This document shows, piece by piece, positions 17,127-25,536 of a stretch of DNA of 64,000 nt. The translations under genes and the position numbers were made by a program. The notes under the pieces were generated by a model, which saw only the letters and a list, made by a program, of their open reading frames with translations, had not been told where the DNA came from and did not search any database. Location: NCBI GenBank assembly GCA_934277695.1, contig CAKQVG010000006.1:1-64000 (forward strand), in the 5' to 3' direction. Every line of letters starts with the position of its first letter. Within the stretch, counting starts at the first letter, position 1. The DNA is from CAG-238 sp934277695 (GTDB lineage Bacteria > Bacillota > Clostridia > Peptostreptococcales > Anaerovoracaceae).

Positions 17127-17850
17127 ATTACATAGCTTTGCGGATGCAATGAGAAGCAGATTGAAACTTTGGATTTTTCTGCGATTTGGGCAGAAACGGA
17201 AAGGAATTTTTTACATAGGCGGAAGCGATGTGCTGCCGCCGCCGCTGAGCCACGACGAGGAAAGCCGCATGCTGGAGGAATACGCAAAAGGCAGCATGGA
17301 GGCAAGAAGTGTTTTGATTGAGCACAACCTGAGACTTGTGGTTTATATAGCAAAGAAATTTGAAAATGCCGGTGTAAATGTGGAAGATCTGATTTCCATC
17401 GGCACAATCGGACTGATCAAGGCAGTGAATACTTTTAAACTCGACAAAAATATCAAACTTGCGACCTACGCTTCAAGATGCATAGAAAACGAAATCTTGA
17501 TGTACCTCAGAAGAAGCACCAAGCTCAAAAGCGAAGTCAGTCTCGATGAGCCGTTGAACGTGGATTGGGACGGAAACGAACTGCTCCTGAGCGATATATT
17601 GGGGACGGACAACGATGTAGTCTATCACAGGCTGGAAGAGGAAGTCAACCGCAAACTGCTGTACGGAGCAATGGCAAAGCTCGAGCCGCGGGAGAAAGAA
17701 CTGATGGAGATGCGCTTCGGCCTGAAAAGCGGAAAAGAAATGACACAGAAGGAGGTTGCGGATAAACTGGGAATTTCACAGTCCTACATATCGCGATTGG
17801 AGAAAAGAATCATCGTGAGGCTTCGCCGCGAGATTAAAAAACTCGGGTGA
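17119..17850 (+). CDS. sigE: RNA polymerase sigma-E factor (pro-form)
   Basis: The 243-residue early mother-cell sigma factor has a basic, amphipathic pro-sequence (about 1-30, ending before YIGGSDVLPPPLS), as in B. subtilis, where SpoIIGA cleaves it. Region 2 (HNLRLVVYIAKKFENAGVN, LISIGTIGLIKAVNTF) and region 4.2 (MTQKEVADKLGISQSYISRL) are intact. The order spoIIGA-sigE-sigG is the usual one for spore-formers. The start overlaps the end of spoIIGA, implying coupled translation of enzyme and substrate. Confidence 0.96.
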   Translation: MNRLHSFADAMRSRLKLWIFLRFGQKRKGIFYIGGSDVLPPPLSHDEESRMLEEYAKGSMEARSVLIEHNLRLVVYIAKKFENAGVNVEDLISIGTIGLIKAVNTFKLDKNIKLATYASRCIENEILMYLRRSTKLKSEVSLDEPLNVDWDGNELLLSDILGTDNDVVYHRLEEEVNRKLLYGAMAKLEPREKELMEMRFGLKSGKEMTQKEVADKLGISQSYISRLEKRIIVRLRREIKKLG

Positions 17851-17957
17851 GGCGAAAGCCCGGACATAACAAAGACTGCCTGCATGGTCTTAATTGGCAG
17901 GTATGCAAAACGCCGCTGCAGTACATAACTAAAACAAAAAGGAATGGTGTATGGACT

Positions 17958-18728
17958 ATGGTAAGCAAGGTTGAAATATGCGGCGTGAACACGGCCAAAC
18001 TGCCTCTTTACAAAGACGGCGAAATGATGGAAATGATAGAAAAGATTCATGCGGGAGACAAGGAACTCAGAGATGAATTCATAAAAGGAAACCTGAGATT
18101 GGTTCTCAGCGTAATACAGCGGTTTTCGGGCCGCGGGGAAAATCCGGACGATCTTTTTCAGGTAGGCTGCATAGGGCTTATCAAAGCGTTGGACAATTTT
18201 GACACGAGCCACGGCGTTAAGTTCTCGACCTATGCCGTTCCGATGATTATCGGGGAAATCAGGCGCTATCTGAGAGACAACAATTCCATAAGAGTTTCAA
18301 GGTCGATGAGAGATCTTGCATACAAAGCACTTCAGACCAAGGAACAGCTGGCAGCTAAACTTCTGCGCGAACCGACGGTTTCCGAAATCGCAAAGGCTAT
18401 GGACGCAAAGAGAGAGGATGTGGTGATGGCTCTGGAATCCATACAGGAACCGGTGTCCCTCTACGAGCCGGTATTTCACGATGACGGGGACGCAATCTAT
18501 GTTATGGATCAGGTACAAGACCGAAAAAACACGGATGTCAAATGGATCGAAAACATTTCGCTCTCGGAAGCGATGAAAAAACTTTCGCCGCGCGAAAGGC
18601 ATATACTCAACATGCGATTTTTTGAAGGAAAAACACAGATGGAAGTGGCCGAGGAAATATCCATCAGTCAGGCACAGGTTTCGCGCCTGGAAAAAAACGC
18701 CTTAAAATACATGAGAAAATATGTATAA
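17958..18728 (+). CDS. sigG: RNA polymerase sigma-G factor
   Basis: The 256-residue late forespore sigma factor begins with the diagnostic sequence MVSKVEICGVNTAKLPLYK. Region 2 is GNLRLVLSVIQRFSGRGENP, followed by the -10 helix (STYAVPMIIGEIRRYLRDN). A complete region 3 and region 4 (TQMEVAEEISISQAQVSRL) follow. The open frame reaches 17847, but the conserved N-terminus and the ATG at 17958 fix the start; the ribosome site AAAAAGG is rather far upstream. The 107-base gap after sigE leaves room for a forespore promoter, which I could not place with confidence. Confidence 0.95.
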   Translation: MVSKVEICGVNTAKLPLYKDGEMMEMIEKIHAGDKELRDEFIKGNLRLVLSVIQRFSGRGENPDDLFQVGCIGLIKALDNFDTSHGVKFSTYAVPMIIGEIRRYLRDNNSIRVSRSMRDLAYKALQTKEQLAAKLLREPTVSEIAKAMDAKREDVVMALESIQEPVSLYEPVFHDDGDAIYVMDQVQDRKNTDVKWIENISLSEAMKKLSPRERHILNMRFFEGKTQMEVAEEISISQAQVSRLEKNALKYMRKYV

Positions 18729-18746
18729 ATCGATTTTGGAAAAAAT

Positions 18747-18779
18747 ACCGACTGTTTGCATTATCAGGCAGTCGGTTTT
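18747..18779 (+). terminator. Terminator after sigG
   Basis: ACCGACTG (18747-18754) pairs with CAGTCGGT (18769-18776), followed by TTTTG. Confidence 0.7.
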
Positions 18780-18885
18780 GTGTTGAATTATTCGGTGAAA
18801 TGTGGTTAAATAGAAGATGTGAATATTTATCAACAATTCTGCCGGCTCATTTGCGGGCGGCGGATTTTTCTCATGGGAGGACAGA

Positions 18886-19578
18886 ATGATATATACAAAA
18901 GAAGTTGAAAATATGTGTCCGGTAAACAAAGGCGCATATCACGGCCCAGCTCCGATTCCGCAGGAAGGAAAATGGACGCAGGTCAAGGAAATCAGCGATA
19001 TTTCGGCATTAACACACGGTGTCGGCTGGTGTGCACCTCAGCAGGGAGCATGCAAGCTCACGCTGAATGTGAAGAACGGAATCATTGAAGAAGCTTTGGT
19101 CGAAACGATAGGATGCTCCGGCATGACACATTCGGCGGCAATGGCAGGAGAAATCCTCATCGGCAAAACTTTACTCGAAGCCCTGAATACAGACCTTGTG
19201 TGCGACGCAATCAATACTGCGATGAGAGAACTATTTCTGCAGATTGTTTACGGAAGAAGCCAGTCAGCATTTTCGGAAGGAGGACTTGCGGTAGGCGCGG
19301 GTCTTGAAGACCTCGGAAAGGGAACCAGAAGCCAGGTCGGAACCATCTATTCCACGAAGGCAAAGGGGCCGAGATATTTGGAACTTGCGGAAGGATACAT
19401 AACCGAGGTTGCTCTCGATGAAGAGAACAATATCATCGGTTACAAGTATGTAAACATCGGCAAGATGATGGATGCGATCAAAGCGGGAACAGACCCGATG
19501 CAGGCAATCGAAAAAGCAAGCGGCAAGTACGGCAGATTCGATGAAGCGGCGAAGGTTATCGATCCGAGACAGGAATAG
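18886..19578 (+). CDS. NifU-like iron-sulfur scaffold protein paired with GGGtGRT protein
   Basis: The 230-residue protein looks like the NifU/IscU scaffold fold with extra sequence. Candidate cluster ligands are Cys in GVGWCAPQQGACKL and in ETIGCSGMTHSAAM, the latter matching the conserved IGCSG type motif of NifU N-terminal domains. A later Cys (LVCDAINTAM) could complete the site. GGGAGG precedes the ATG. It is followed after 12 bases by the GGGtGRT gene, its constant partner in anaerobic Firmicutes as far as I know. A dedicated cluster-delivery role for that partner is inference. Confidence 0.75.
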   Translation: MIYTKEVENMCPVNKGAYHGPAPIPQEGKWTQVKEISDISALTHGVGWCAPQQGACKLTLNVKNGIIEEALVETIGCSGMTHSAAMAGEILIGKTLLEALNTDLVCDAINTAMRELFLQIVYGRSQSAFSEGGLAVGAGLEDLGKGTRSQVGTIYSTKAKGPRYLELAEGYITEVALDEENNIIGYKYVNIGKMMDAIKAGTDPMQAIEKASGKYGRFDEAAKVIDPRQE

Positions 19579-19590
19579 GAGGCGCCGAAG

Positions 19591-20589
19591 ATGATTACAT
19601 TTGAAAATTACGACAGAAAAATCGAAAAAATAAACAGAGTGCTTTCCGCATACGGCATTTCTTCACTTGAGGATGCCAAGGCAGTCTGCGAAGAAAAGGG
19701 AATCGACCCGTACAAAATCGCAAAGGAAATTCAGCCGATCTGCTTTGAGGATGTATGCTGGGCATATGTTGCCGGTGCGGCTATCGCAATTAAGAAAGGC
19801 GCAGTGCATGCAAGCGACGCGGCAAGAGCAATCGGCGAAGGCCTTCAGGCATTCTGCCTTCCGGGTTCCGTTGCGGAGGACAGAAAAGTCGGACTCGGAC
19901 ACGGAAACCTTGCAGCAATGCTTCTCAGTGAAGAAACCGAGTGCTTTGCATTCCTTGCGGGACACGAATCCTTTGCAGCGGCGGAAGGTGCAATCGGCAT
20001 AGCCAAATCGGCAAACAAAGTGCGCACGAAACCGCTCAGAGTTATTCTCAACGGTCTCGGAAAAGATGCGGCACAGATTATTTCAAGAATCAACGGATTC
20101 ACTTATGTGCAGACACAGTTTGATTATTACACGGGTGAACTTTCGGTTGTAAAAGAAATCCCGTATTCCAAGGGTGAACGCAAGGAAGTCCGCTGCTACG
20201 GTGCGGATGATGTGCGTGAGGGCGTGGCAATCATGCATAAGGAAGGCGTGGATGTTTCCATCACCGGAAATTCCACAAATCCAACGCGCTTTCAGCATCC
20301 GGTTGCAGGCACTTACAAGAAAGAGTGCATTGAGCAGGGAAAGAAGTATTTCTCAGTAGCCAGCGGTGGCGGTACAGGAAGAACCCTTCATCCGGACAAC
20401 ATGGCAGCAGGTCCTGCTTCCTACGGGATGACGGACACCATGGGAAGAATGCATTCGGATGCCCAGTTTGCAGGTTCCTCATCGGTACCGGCACATGTAG
20501 CCATGATGGGCTATGTCGGCATGGGCAACAACCCAATGGTCGGTGCAACCGTAGCGGTTGCGGTGGCTGTGGAAGAAGCCATGAAATAG
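19591..20589 (+). CDS. GGGtGRT protein
   Basis: The 332-residue protein carries the family-naming motif GGGTGRT (in SVASGGGTGRTLHPDNMAAG, about residue 258) and many conserved Gly/Ala-rich stretches (FCLPGSVAEDRKVGLGHGNL, FLAGHESFAAAEGAIGIAKS). The family is recognised in databases by this motif but has no proven function. Cysteines (IQPICFEDVCW, FCLPGS, ECFAFL) could bind a cluster. The upstream partner is a NifU-like scaffold, so it is probably an iron-sulfur or redox protein of anaerobes. It is followed after 16 bases by a lipoprotein gene in the same operon. Confidence 0.85.
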   Translation: MITFENYDRKIEKINRVLSAYGISSLEDAKAVCEEKGIDPYKIAKEIQPICFEDVCWAYVAGAAIAIKKGAVHASDAARAIGEGLQAFCLPGSVAEDRKVGLGHGNLAAMLLSEETECFAFLAGHESFAAAEGAIGIAKSANKVRTKPLRVILNGLGKDAAQIISRINGFTYVQTQFDYYTGELSVVKEIPYSKGERKEVRCYGADDVREGVAIMHKEGVDVSITGNSTNPTRFQHPVAGTYKKECIEQGKKYFSVASGGGTGRTLHPDNMAAGPASYGMTDTMGRMHSDAQFAGSSSVPAHVAMMGYVGMGNNPMVGATVAVAVAVEEAMK

Positions 20590-20605
20590 ACACGGAGGAT
20601 AAAAT

Positions 20606-21616
20606 ATGAAAAAGAGTTTGGCACTTCTGCTGGTAGCGGCTCTCCTGCTGGGTGTATTTGCACTCATCGGATGCAACAAACCGGCAGGTACGGATGCACA
20701 GCAGCTTTCCGTCTGTCTCATCGTTCCGTCTTCCTTCGGAGACAAATCATTCAATGACTCCGCTCTGGAAGGCGCAGAACGTCTCAAAGAAGATTACGGA
20801 ATCAAGTTGAACACAATCGAGTGCAAGAATGAAGGTTATAAGCAGAACATGATGAACGCAGCAGAAGAAAACGATTTCGTTATTCCGATAGGCTGGGAGT
20901 TCAGCGAGATTAAGAGTGTGGCCGAGGAATATCCGGATACGAAGTTTATCTGGATCGACAATGTGGTTGACGGCATTGAAAGCAGCCCGAATATCTTGTG
21001 TATTACCTATAAGCAGAAAGAAGGGGCATTCCTGGCAGGATACATCGCTGCAAGAATGTCACAGACCAATGCAATCGGTGCAGTCGGAGGCGATGATTCG
21101 GAAGTTATAAACGACTTCATGACGGGCTATGAGCAAGGCGCAAAGTATGCGAACGCCGGAATAAACATATACACAAATTATGTCGGGGATTATGAAAATC
21201 CGCAAAAAGGTAAGTTCTGTGCGGAAAAGCTTCACCAAAAAGGAGCGGATGTTATCTTCCAGGTGGCAGGCAACACCGGAAACGGTGTTTTCCAGGCAGC
21301 AAAGGAAGACGGCTTCTATGCGATAGGCGTGGATCAAGACCAGAAAATTTCCGCTTCCGAATACGATGATGTAATTATCTGCTCTGTGAAAAAGGAAGTG
21401 GGAAATTCCATATACGATACAATCCGTGCATTCATAGAGGACGAAACCTGGGACGGAGGACAGAACCGTGTATGCGGAATGGACGAAGGTTATATATCCA
21501 TAGCATACGGAAACAGCAAGTCAAAACAACAGATATCCGATGATTTGAAAAACGATGTTGCTGCTTTGGCGAAAAAAATTGCAGGCGGAACTATCGTCGT
21601 AGAATCAAGTAAATAA
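20606..21616 (+). CDS. BMP-family substrate-binding lipoprotein
   Basis: The 336-residue protein has a lipoprotein signal (hydrophobic residues 5-21, lipobox LIGC with Cys near 23). The mature part is a periplasmic-binding fold of the basic membrane protein/PnrA class (GDKSFNDSALEGAERL, and VIPIGWEFSEIKSVAEEYP). Relatives bind nucleosides for ABC uptake. No permease or ATPase gene is adjacent, so it either serves a distant transporter or acts as a sensor. It is 16 bases after the GGGtGRT gene, so probably in its operon. Confidence 0.85.
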   Translation: MKKSLALLLVAALLLGVFALIGCNKPAGTDAQQLSVCLIVPSSFGDKSFNDSALEGAERLKEDYGIKLNTIECKNEGYKQNMMNAAEENDFVIPIGWEFSEIKSVAEEYPDTKFIWIDNVVDGIESSPNILCITYKQKEGAFLAGYIAARMSQTNAIGAVGGDDSEVINDFMTGYEQGAKYANAGINIYTNYVGDYENPQKGKFCAEKLHQKGADVIFQVAGNTGNGVFQAAKEDGFYAIGVDQDQKISASEYDDVIICSVKKEVGNSIYDTIRAFIEDETWDGGQNRVCGMDEGYISIAYGNSKSKQQISDDLKNDVAALAKKIAGGTIVVESSK

Positions 21617-21634
21617 AAGCAAAGGGGACAAAAA

Positions 21635-22717
21635 ATGAAGAAAAGTTTAAAATTATTGTTGATGTTTTCACTGTGTTTGGGAGTTATTATGCTTTGCGGC
21701 TGTTCCGGCAGAAGCAGTGACCTCTATGAGGGGCTGGATTACGATGAACTCGTTTCACTTCCGGATTACAACGAGTACACGGTTGAGCCGATCAAAGTTA
21801 ATATTACAGACAGCAAAATCGATGCCGAAATCGACAGCAGACTGGAGTCAGCAGGAACGGAAAAGGAAGTAACCAAGGGAACCGTTGAAAAGGGAGATAA
21901 AGTTACCATCTCCTTCAAGGGAACCCTGGAAGACGGAACGACTTCCGACGGAATGCAGAGCGATTCTTATCCGCTCACTCTTGGAAGCGGCAGCATGATT
22001 GACGGTTTTGAAGAGGGTATTTACGGTGCAAAAATCGGGGAAACACTTACGCTCAATTTGAAATTCCCTGACCCATACAAGAACAATGAGGAACTTTCCG
22101 GAAAGCCCGTTACATTTGAAATTAAAGTTTTAAACAAGCTGGTTAAGCAGAAAGCAACCTTGAACGAGGAATTTGTTAAGGCGAACAGCGAAGCAAAAAC
22201 CGTTGAGGAGTACAGAAAGCTTATTGCCGATGAACTCGAAAAACAGGAATATCAAAATATTGAAAACAATCGCAAAACCGAGTTATTCCAGGAAATTGCC
22301 GACAATACGGAAGTAAAGAGCGTTCCGGATGAAATCAAGGAATATGAAAAAACCACCTGCGTTGAAGCTTATCAGAAGTCCTGTGAAAACTACGGAATTA
22401 CATGGGATGAGTTTCTTGAAGGCATGAAGATGACCCAGGAAGAGTTTGACGAGCAGCTTGAAACTTATGCTGCGGAAATGGGAAAATACAAGATGATTGC
22501 CTATGCAATTGCCGACAAAGAAGATGTTTCCGTATCCCAGAAAGAAGTAATCGAAACTCTTCTTTCCATGACAGGTGCAGATTCTGAGGAAGCATTTGAG
22601 AAGTCTTATGGTGTTACAGCCGAAGAATATGCAAAGACATTCAACAGCTACGGAATGAAAGTTTCCATGCTGCTTGACTCTTCGCTTCAGAAGATCTACG
22701 AAAGATTATCGAAATAA
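21635..22717 (+). CDS. FKBP-type peptidyl-prolyl isomerase lipoprotein, trigger-factor-like
   Basis: The 360-residue protein has a lipoprotein signal ending at LCGCSG (Cys near 23). An FKBP-like domain (about 75-175; KGDKVTISFKGTLEDGTTSD, LGSGSMIDGFEEGIYGAKIG) follows, then a long charged helical region resembling the C-terminal chaperone arm of trigger factor. The ribosome-binding N-terminal domain of true trigger factor is absent. It probably folds exported proteins at the outer face of the membrane. It is 18 bases after the BMP lipoprotein and is followed by a terminator, so it ends the operon. Confidence 0.85.
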   Translation: MKKSLKLLLMFSLCLGVIMLCGCSGRSSDLYEGLDYDELVSLPDYNEYTVEPIKVNITDSKIDAEIDSRLESAGTEKEVTKGTVEKGDKVTISFKGTLEDGTTSDGMQSDSYPLTLGSGSMIDGFEEGIYGAKIGETLTLNLKFPDPYKNNEELSGKPVTFEIKVLNKLVKQKATLNEEFVKANSEAKTVEEYRKLIADELEKQEYQNIENNRKTELFQEIADNTEVKSVPDEIKEYEKTTCVEAYQKSCENYGITWDEFLEGMKMTQEEFDEQLETYAAEMGKYKMIAYAIADKEDVSVSQKEVIETLLSMTGADSEEAFEKSYGVTAEEYAKTFNSYGMKVSMLLDSSLQKIYERLSK

Positions 22718-22737
22718 CCGCAGCATTTTGCTTACGG

Positions 22738-22769
22738 GAAGGTCACGAGTGTGGCCTTCTTGATTTTTT
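22738..22769 (+). terminator. Rho-independent terminator
   Basis: GAAGGTCAC (22738-22746) pairs with GTGGCCTTC (22751-22759, one wobble) with a GAGT loop; TTGATTTTTT follows. Confidence 0.8.
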
Positions 22770-22826
22770 CGTCATAAATCAGGTACGACAGCATATAGTT
22801 ATTACAAACAAAGGGGAGGAATCGAT

Positions 22827-23072
22827 ATGCTGAGTACGGACAAACTTAAAAATAAAGAAGTCATTAACATCTATGACGGACGAAGCATCGGATTTGTCAG
22901 TGACATAGAAGTTAACATTGAGAAAGGCACGATAGAGGGAATCGTCATACCTGCCGAAAGGGGGCTTTTCGGCTTTTTCAGCAAAGGTGAAGGCGATATG
23001 CTGATAAACTGGGACAAGGTCAGAACGGTGGGCGATGATGTGATTTTGGTAGACATGCAGGAGCCGATATAG
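22827..23072 (+). CDS. YlmC/YmxH family PRC-barrel sporulation protein
   Basis: The 81-residue protein is a single PRC-barrel: MLSTDKLKNKEVINIYDGRS, then IEGIVIPAERG, ending with a beta strand (DDVILVDMQEP). Members of this family are found in spore-forming Firmicutes and are named sporulation proteins from conservation rather than known chemistry. GGGGAGG precedes the ATG. It lies just upstream of nrdR. Confidence 0.85.
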   Translation: MLSTDKLKNKEVINIYDGRSIGFVSDIEVNIEKGTIEGIVIPAERGLFGFFSKGEGDMLINWDKVRTVGDDVILVDMQEPI

Positions 23073-23127
23073 TATAATAAAAGAAAAAATTCAGTTTCGG
23101 TTTTATTGGAAAAAGGAGAAGTGCCAT

Positions 23128-23589
23128 ATGAAATGCCCATTCTGCAGCAATGCTGACACAAAGGTAATCGATTCCCGCCCGACGGAAGAAGGGTATGCCA
23201 TCAGAAGACGCCGCGGATGCGACAACTGCGGAAAACGTTTCACAACATACGAAAAGGTTGAAGAAACGATCCTTATGGTAGCCAAGAAGGACGCAAGACG
23301 CGAAGTTTTTGACAGAAACAAGATTTTGAACGGAATCGTTAAGGCATGCGAAAAGAGACCTGTCAGCATGACCCAGATTGAGGGCATGGTGGATGACATC
23401 GAAAAGACTTTGAATAACCTCATGGAGAAAGAGGTTACAAGCGACTATATAGGCGAACTTGTCATGGAGCAGCTTAAGAAAGTGGATGAAGTGGCATATG
23501 TCAGATTTGCATCGGTATACAGACAGTTTACGGATGTGAATACTTTCATAAGAGAAATTGAAAAACTAATCGGAAAGCAGGAAAAGTAA
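23128..23589 (+). CDS. nrdR: Transcriptional repressor NrdR
   Basis: The 153-residue protein has an N-terminal zinc ribbon (CPFCSNADTKVIDSRP with the second Cys pair in CDNCGKRF) followed by an ATP-cone (about 46-136). NrdR senses (d)ATP through the cone and represses ribonucleotide reductase genes. No ribonucleotide reductase gene lies in the window, which is common. AAAGGAG precedes the ATG. Two bases separate it from cmk, so the two are co-transcribed. Confidence 0.97.
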   Translation: MKCPFCSNADTKVIDSRPTEEGYAIRRRRGCDNCGKRFTTYEKVEETILMVAKKDARREVFDRNKILNGIVKACEKRPVSMTQIEGMVDDIEKTLNNLMEKEVTSDYIGELVMEQLKKVDEVAYVRFASVYRQFTDVNTFIREIEKLIGKQEK

Positions 23590-23591
23590 AC

Positions 23592-24245
23592 ATGGCACAG
23601 AAGATTTTTCAGATTGCGGTGGACGGACCGAGCGGTGCGGGAAAATCAACGATCGCAAAGGCTGTAGCGAAGAAACTGGGAATAGAATATATTGATACCG
23701 GAGCAATGTATAGGGCGGTCGGCCTCAAGATGCATAGACTCGGAATCCCTATGGAGGAGACGCAGCCACTGCTTGCCATGCTCGAGGATACGAATATCGA
23801 TTTTTCGGACGAGCATATTTTCCTCGACGGTGAAGATGTGAGCGAGCTGATAAGAACGCAGGAAATCTCCAAAGCGGCATCGGATTGCTCGGCATTTGCG
23901 TCCGTAAGAAGAAAGCTGGTTGAACTTCAGCAGAAGATGGCAAAATCAAAGAGCGTGATCATGGATGGAAGAGACATCGGCACCGTTGTTCTCAAAGATG
24001 CACCGTATAAATTTTTCCTTACTGCAGATGATGAGGAAAGAGCCAGAAGAAGATATGAAGAGCTCAAGGCGAAAGGTCAGGACCTGAGTTTTGAAGAGGT
24101 TTTGAAACAGCTTCGGGAACGTGACTATAATGATACAACCAGAGAGGTAACACCGCTTCGAAAAGCAGATGACGCCGAAGAAATCGACAGCACCGACATG
24201 GATATACAGGAAGTTGTCGATTATATCTGCGGCAAAGTACAATAG
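23592..24245 (+). CDS. cmk: Cytidylate kinase
   Basis: The 217-residue enzyme phosphorylates CMP and dCMP with ATP. The P-loop is VDGPSGAGKSTIAK, the CMP-binding region follows (YIDTGAMYRAVGLKM), then MDGRDIGTVVLKDAPYKFF, and the lid region contains RRRYEELKAKGQ. Its length is typical. It is paired with nrdR, linking nucleotide supply and its regulation. The downstream hairpin at 24256-24295 ends the transcript. Confidence 0.96.
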   Translation: MAQKIFQIAVDGPSGAGKSTIAKAVAKKLGIEYIDTGAMYRAVGLKMHRLGIPMEETQPLLAMLEDTNIDFSDEHIFLDGEDVSELIRTQEISKAASDCSAFASVRRKLVELQQKMAKSKSVIMDGRDIGTVVLKDAPYKFFLTADDEERARRRYEELKAKGQDLSFEEVLKQLRERDYNDTTREVTPLRKADDAEEIDSTDMDIQEVVDYICGKVQ

Positions 24246-24255
24246 AAGAATAAAC

Positions 24256-24297
24256 AAAATCCCCCGGGGAAAAATAAAACTGTGAGGGGGATTTTTT
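24256..24297 (+). terminator. Hairpin that both terminates cmk and buries the next ribosome site
   Basis: AAAATCCCCC (24256-24265) pairs perfectly with GGGGGATTTT (24286-24295), followed by T residues. The G-rich 3' arm is also the only ribosome binding site for the ATG at 24298, so the same fold could control translation of the next gene. Confidence 0.7.
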
Positions 24298-24816
24298 ATG
24301 AGCAGAAAAGAGATGAGGACGGCGTGGGAAAATGAGGCACTTGTATCGCAATTCCGCAAAAGGACGGAATGGATGCTTGCGTTTTTTACCGCGCTGATTC
24401 TTTTGCTTTTGCTGCGTCTTTTTTATGTGCAGATAAGCTGCCATGAAAGCTTTGAGAACGCAGTAAAATCCCAATACGAGATACCGGTTTCGGGGTTTGA
24501 TTCGGAATATAATTTTTATTACATCATTGAGAAATCAAAGGAAGACCGGGAGCTGAAGCGCCTGCTTGCAGATGCCGGGGCAAAAGACATAACAAAAGAG
24601 TCTTCAAGATACTCGGTGTACGAGATGAAGACTCACAATTCGGTGCTGAACCGAAAACTCAGAAAGAATTACGGTGCGTACGCTTTTCGAAATTACGCTG
24701 CCCTCAGGGAAAGGCATAAGTCCGCCAAGGGAAAAAAGCTTACCATAATCGTGTATGCGGATGCGGCGGGAAAAATCATTCCGGGGATTTCGCCGGAGAT
24801 TCGAGAGCAATCTTAA
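24298..24816 (+). CDS. Single-pass membrane protein resembling a PBP N-terminus
   Basis: The 172-residue protein has a cytoplasmic basic start, one strong membrane span (about 27-40) and then RLFYVQISCHESFENAVKSQ, which resembles the juxtamembrane segment of class B penicillin-binding proteins (RLFYxQ...). No transpeptidase motifs (SxxK, SxN, KTG) follow. The rest is charged and ends shortly after KLTIIVYADAAGKIIPG. It is translated from a site inside a hairpin and its last 41 bases overlap convergent sigK. Its role is unknown, and the PBP resemblance is by eye only. Confidence 0.55.
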   Translation: MSRKEMRTAWENEALVSQFRKRTEWMLAFFTALILLLLLRLFYVQISCHESFENAVKSQYEIPVSGFDSEYNFYYIIEKSKEDRELKRLLADAGAKDITKESSRYSVYEMKTHNSVLNRKLRKNYGAYAFRNYAALRERHKSAKGKKLTIIVYADAAGKIIPGISPEIREQS

Positions 24817-25420
24817 GTTTTTCAAGTGCTTTTTTTTCGATTCTTGAGACATAGGAGCGGCTGATTCCAAGCTGTTTTGCAATTTCACGCTGCGGTTTGG
24901 GTTCGCTGCCGTCAAGACCGTATCTGGCGACGATGATCTTCTTCTCACGGGCGGAAAGGCACGAATCAATAGCTTCATAGAGCTTTCCTACTTGAATTTT
25001 AAGGCTTATTAAGTCAACGATTTCATCGCTGTCCGTTCCGAGAATATCGTTAAGACTGATTTCATTGCCGTCCTTGTCGGTGCCGATGGGCAGACTGAGC
25101 GAAACCTCTCGGCTGATGCGTTTTGACGCACGGATGCTCATGAGAATTTCGTTTTCGATGCACTTTGCGGCATAAGTGGCAAGGCGGGTGGACTTGCCGG
25201 AGGAATAAGTATTGACGGCTTTGATAAGTCCAATCGTTCCGATGGAAATCAAGTCATCTTGACCGGCACCGGGGCTTATGTATTTTTTTGCAATATGGGC
25301 TACCAGCCGGAGGTTCCGCTCTATCAGAACCTTGCGGGCGTTCGGATCGTTTTCTGCCAACAATTCAACATAATGTTGTTCTTCTTTTTCAGTAAGTGGA
25401 TTGGGAAAGGAACTGCTCAT
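24776..25420 (-). CDS. sigK: RNA polymerase sigma-K factor
   Basis: The 214-residue late mother-cell sigma factor has region 2 (ERNLRLVAHIAKKYISPGAG, LISIGTIGLIKAVNTYSSG) and region 4.2 (PQREIAKQLGISRSYVSRIE), both diagnostic of SigK. It begins MSSSFPNPLTEKEEQHY with no basic pro-sequence, unlike B. subtilis pro-SigK, so it would be active without SpoIVFB cleavage, as in some clostridia. The gene is intact, with no skin-like interruption. GAGGGGGT precedes the ATG. Confidence 0.93.
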   Translation of the reverse strand: MSSSFPNPLTEKEEQHYVELLAENDPNARKVLIERNLRLVAHIAKKYISPGAGQDDLISIGTIGLIKAVNTYSSGKSTRLATYAAKCIENEILMSIRASKRISREVSLSLPIGTDKDGNEISLNDILGTDSDEIVDLISLKIQVGKLYEAIDSCLSAREKKIIVARYGLDGSEPKPQREIAKQLGISRSYVSRIEKKALEKLKIALESPAKSPE

Positions 25421-25536
25421 TTATGTAACCCCCTCTTTCGGTTTTATCTATATGCGGAAAAAACCTGCGAGGTGCTTGGCAACCCGAAAAAGTGCCCGTA
25501 CCTATTTTCGAGGGGGTATATTACCGGAGCTTATGC

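Noticed and set aside
17851..17957. SigF/SigG-type promoter before sigG
   Set aside because: Loose matches (GGTATG and CATAACT about 18 bases apart) are present but too degenerate to report as a feature.
24776..25420. A skin-type insertion in sigK
   Set aside because: The reading frame is continuous and full length; no recombinase gene is present.
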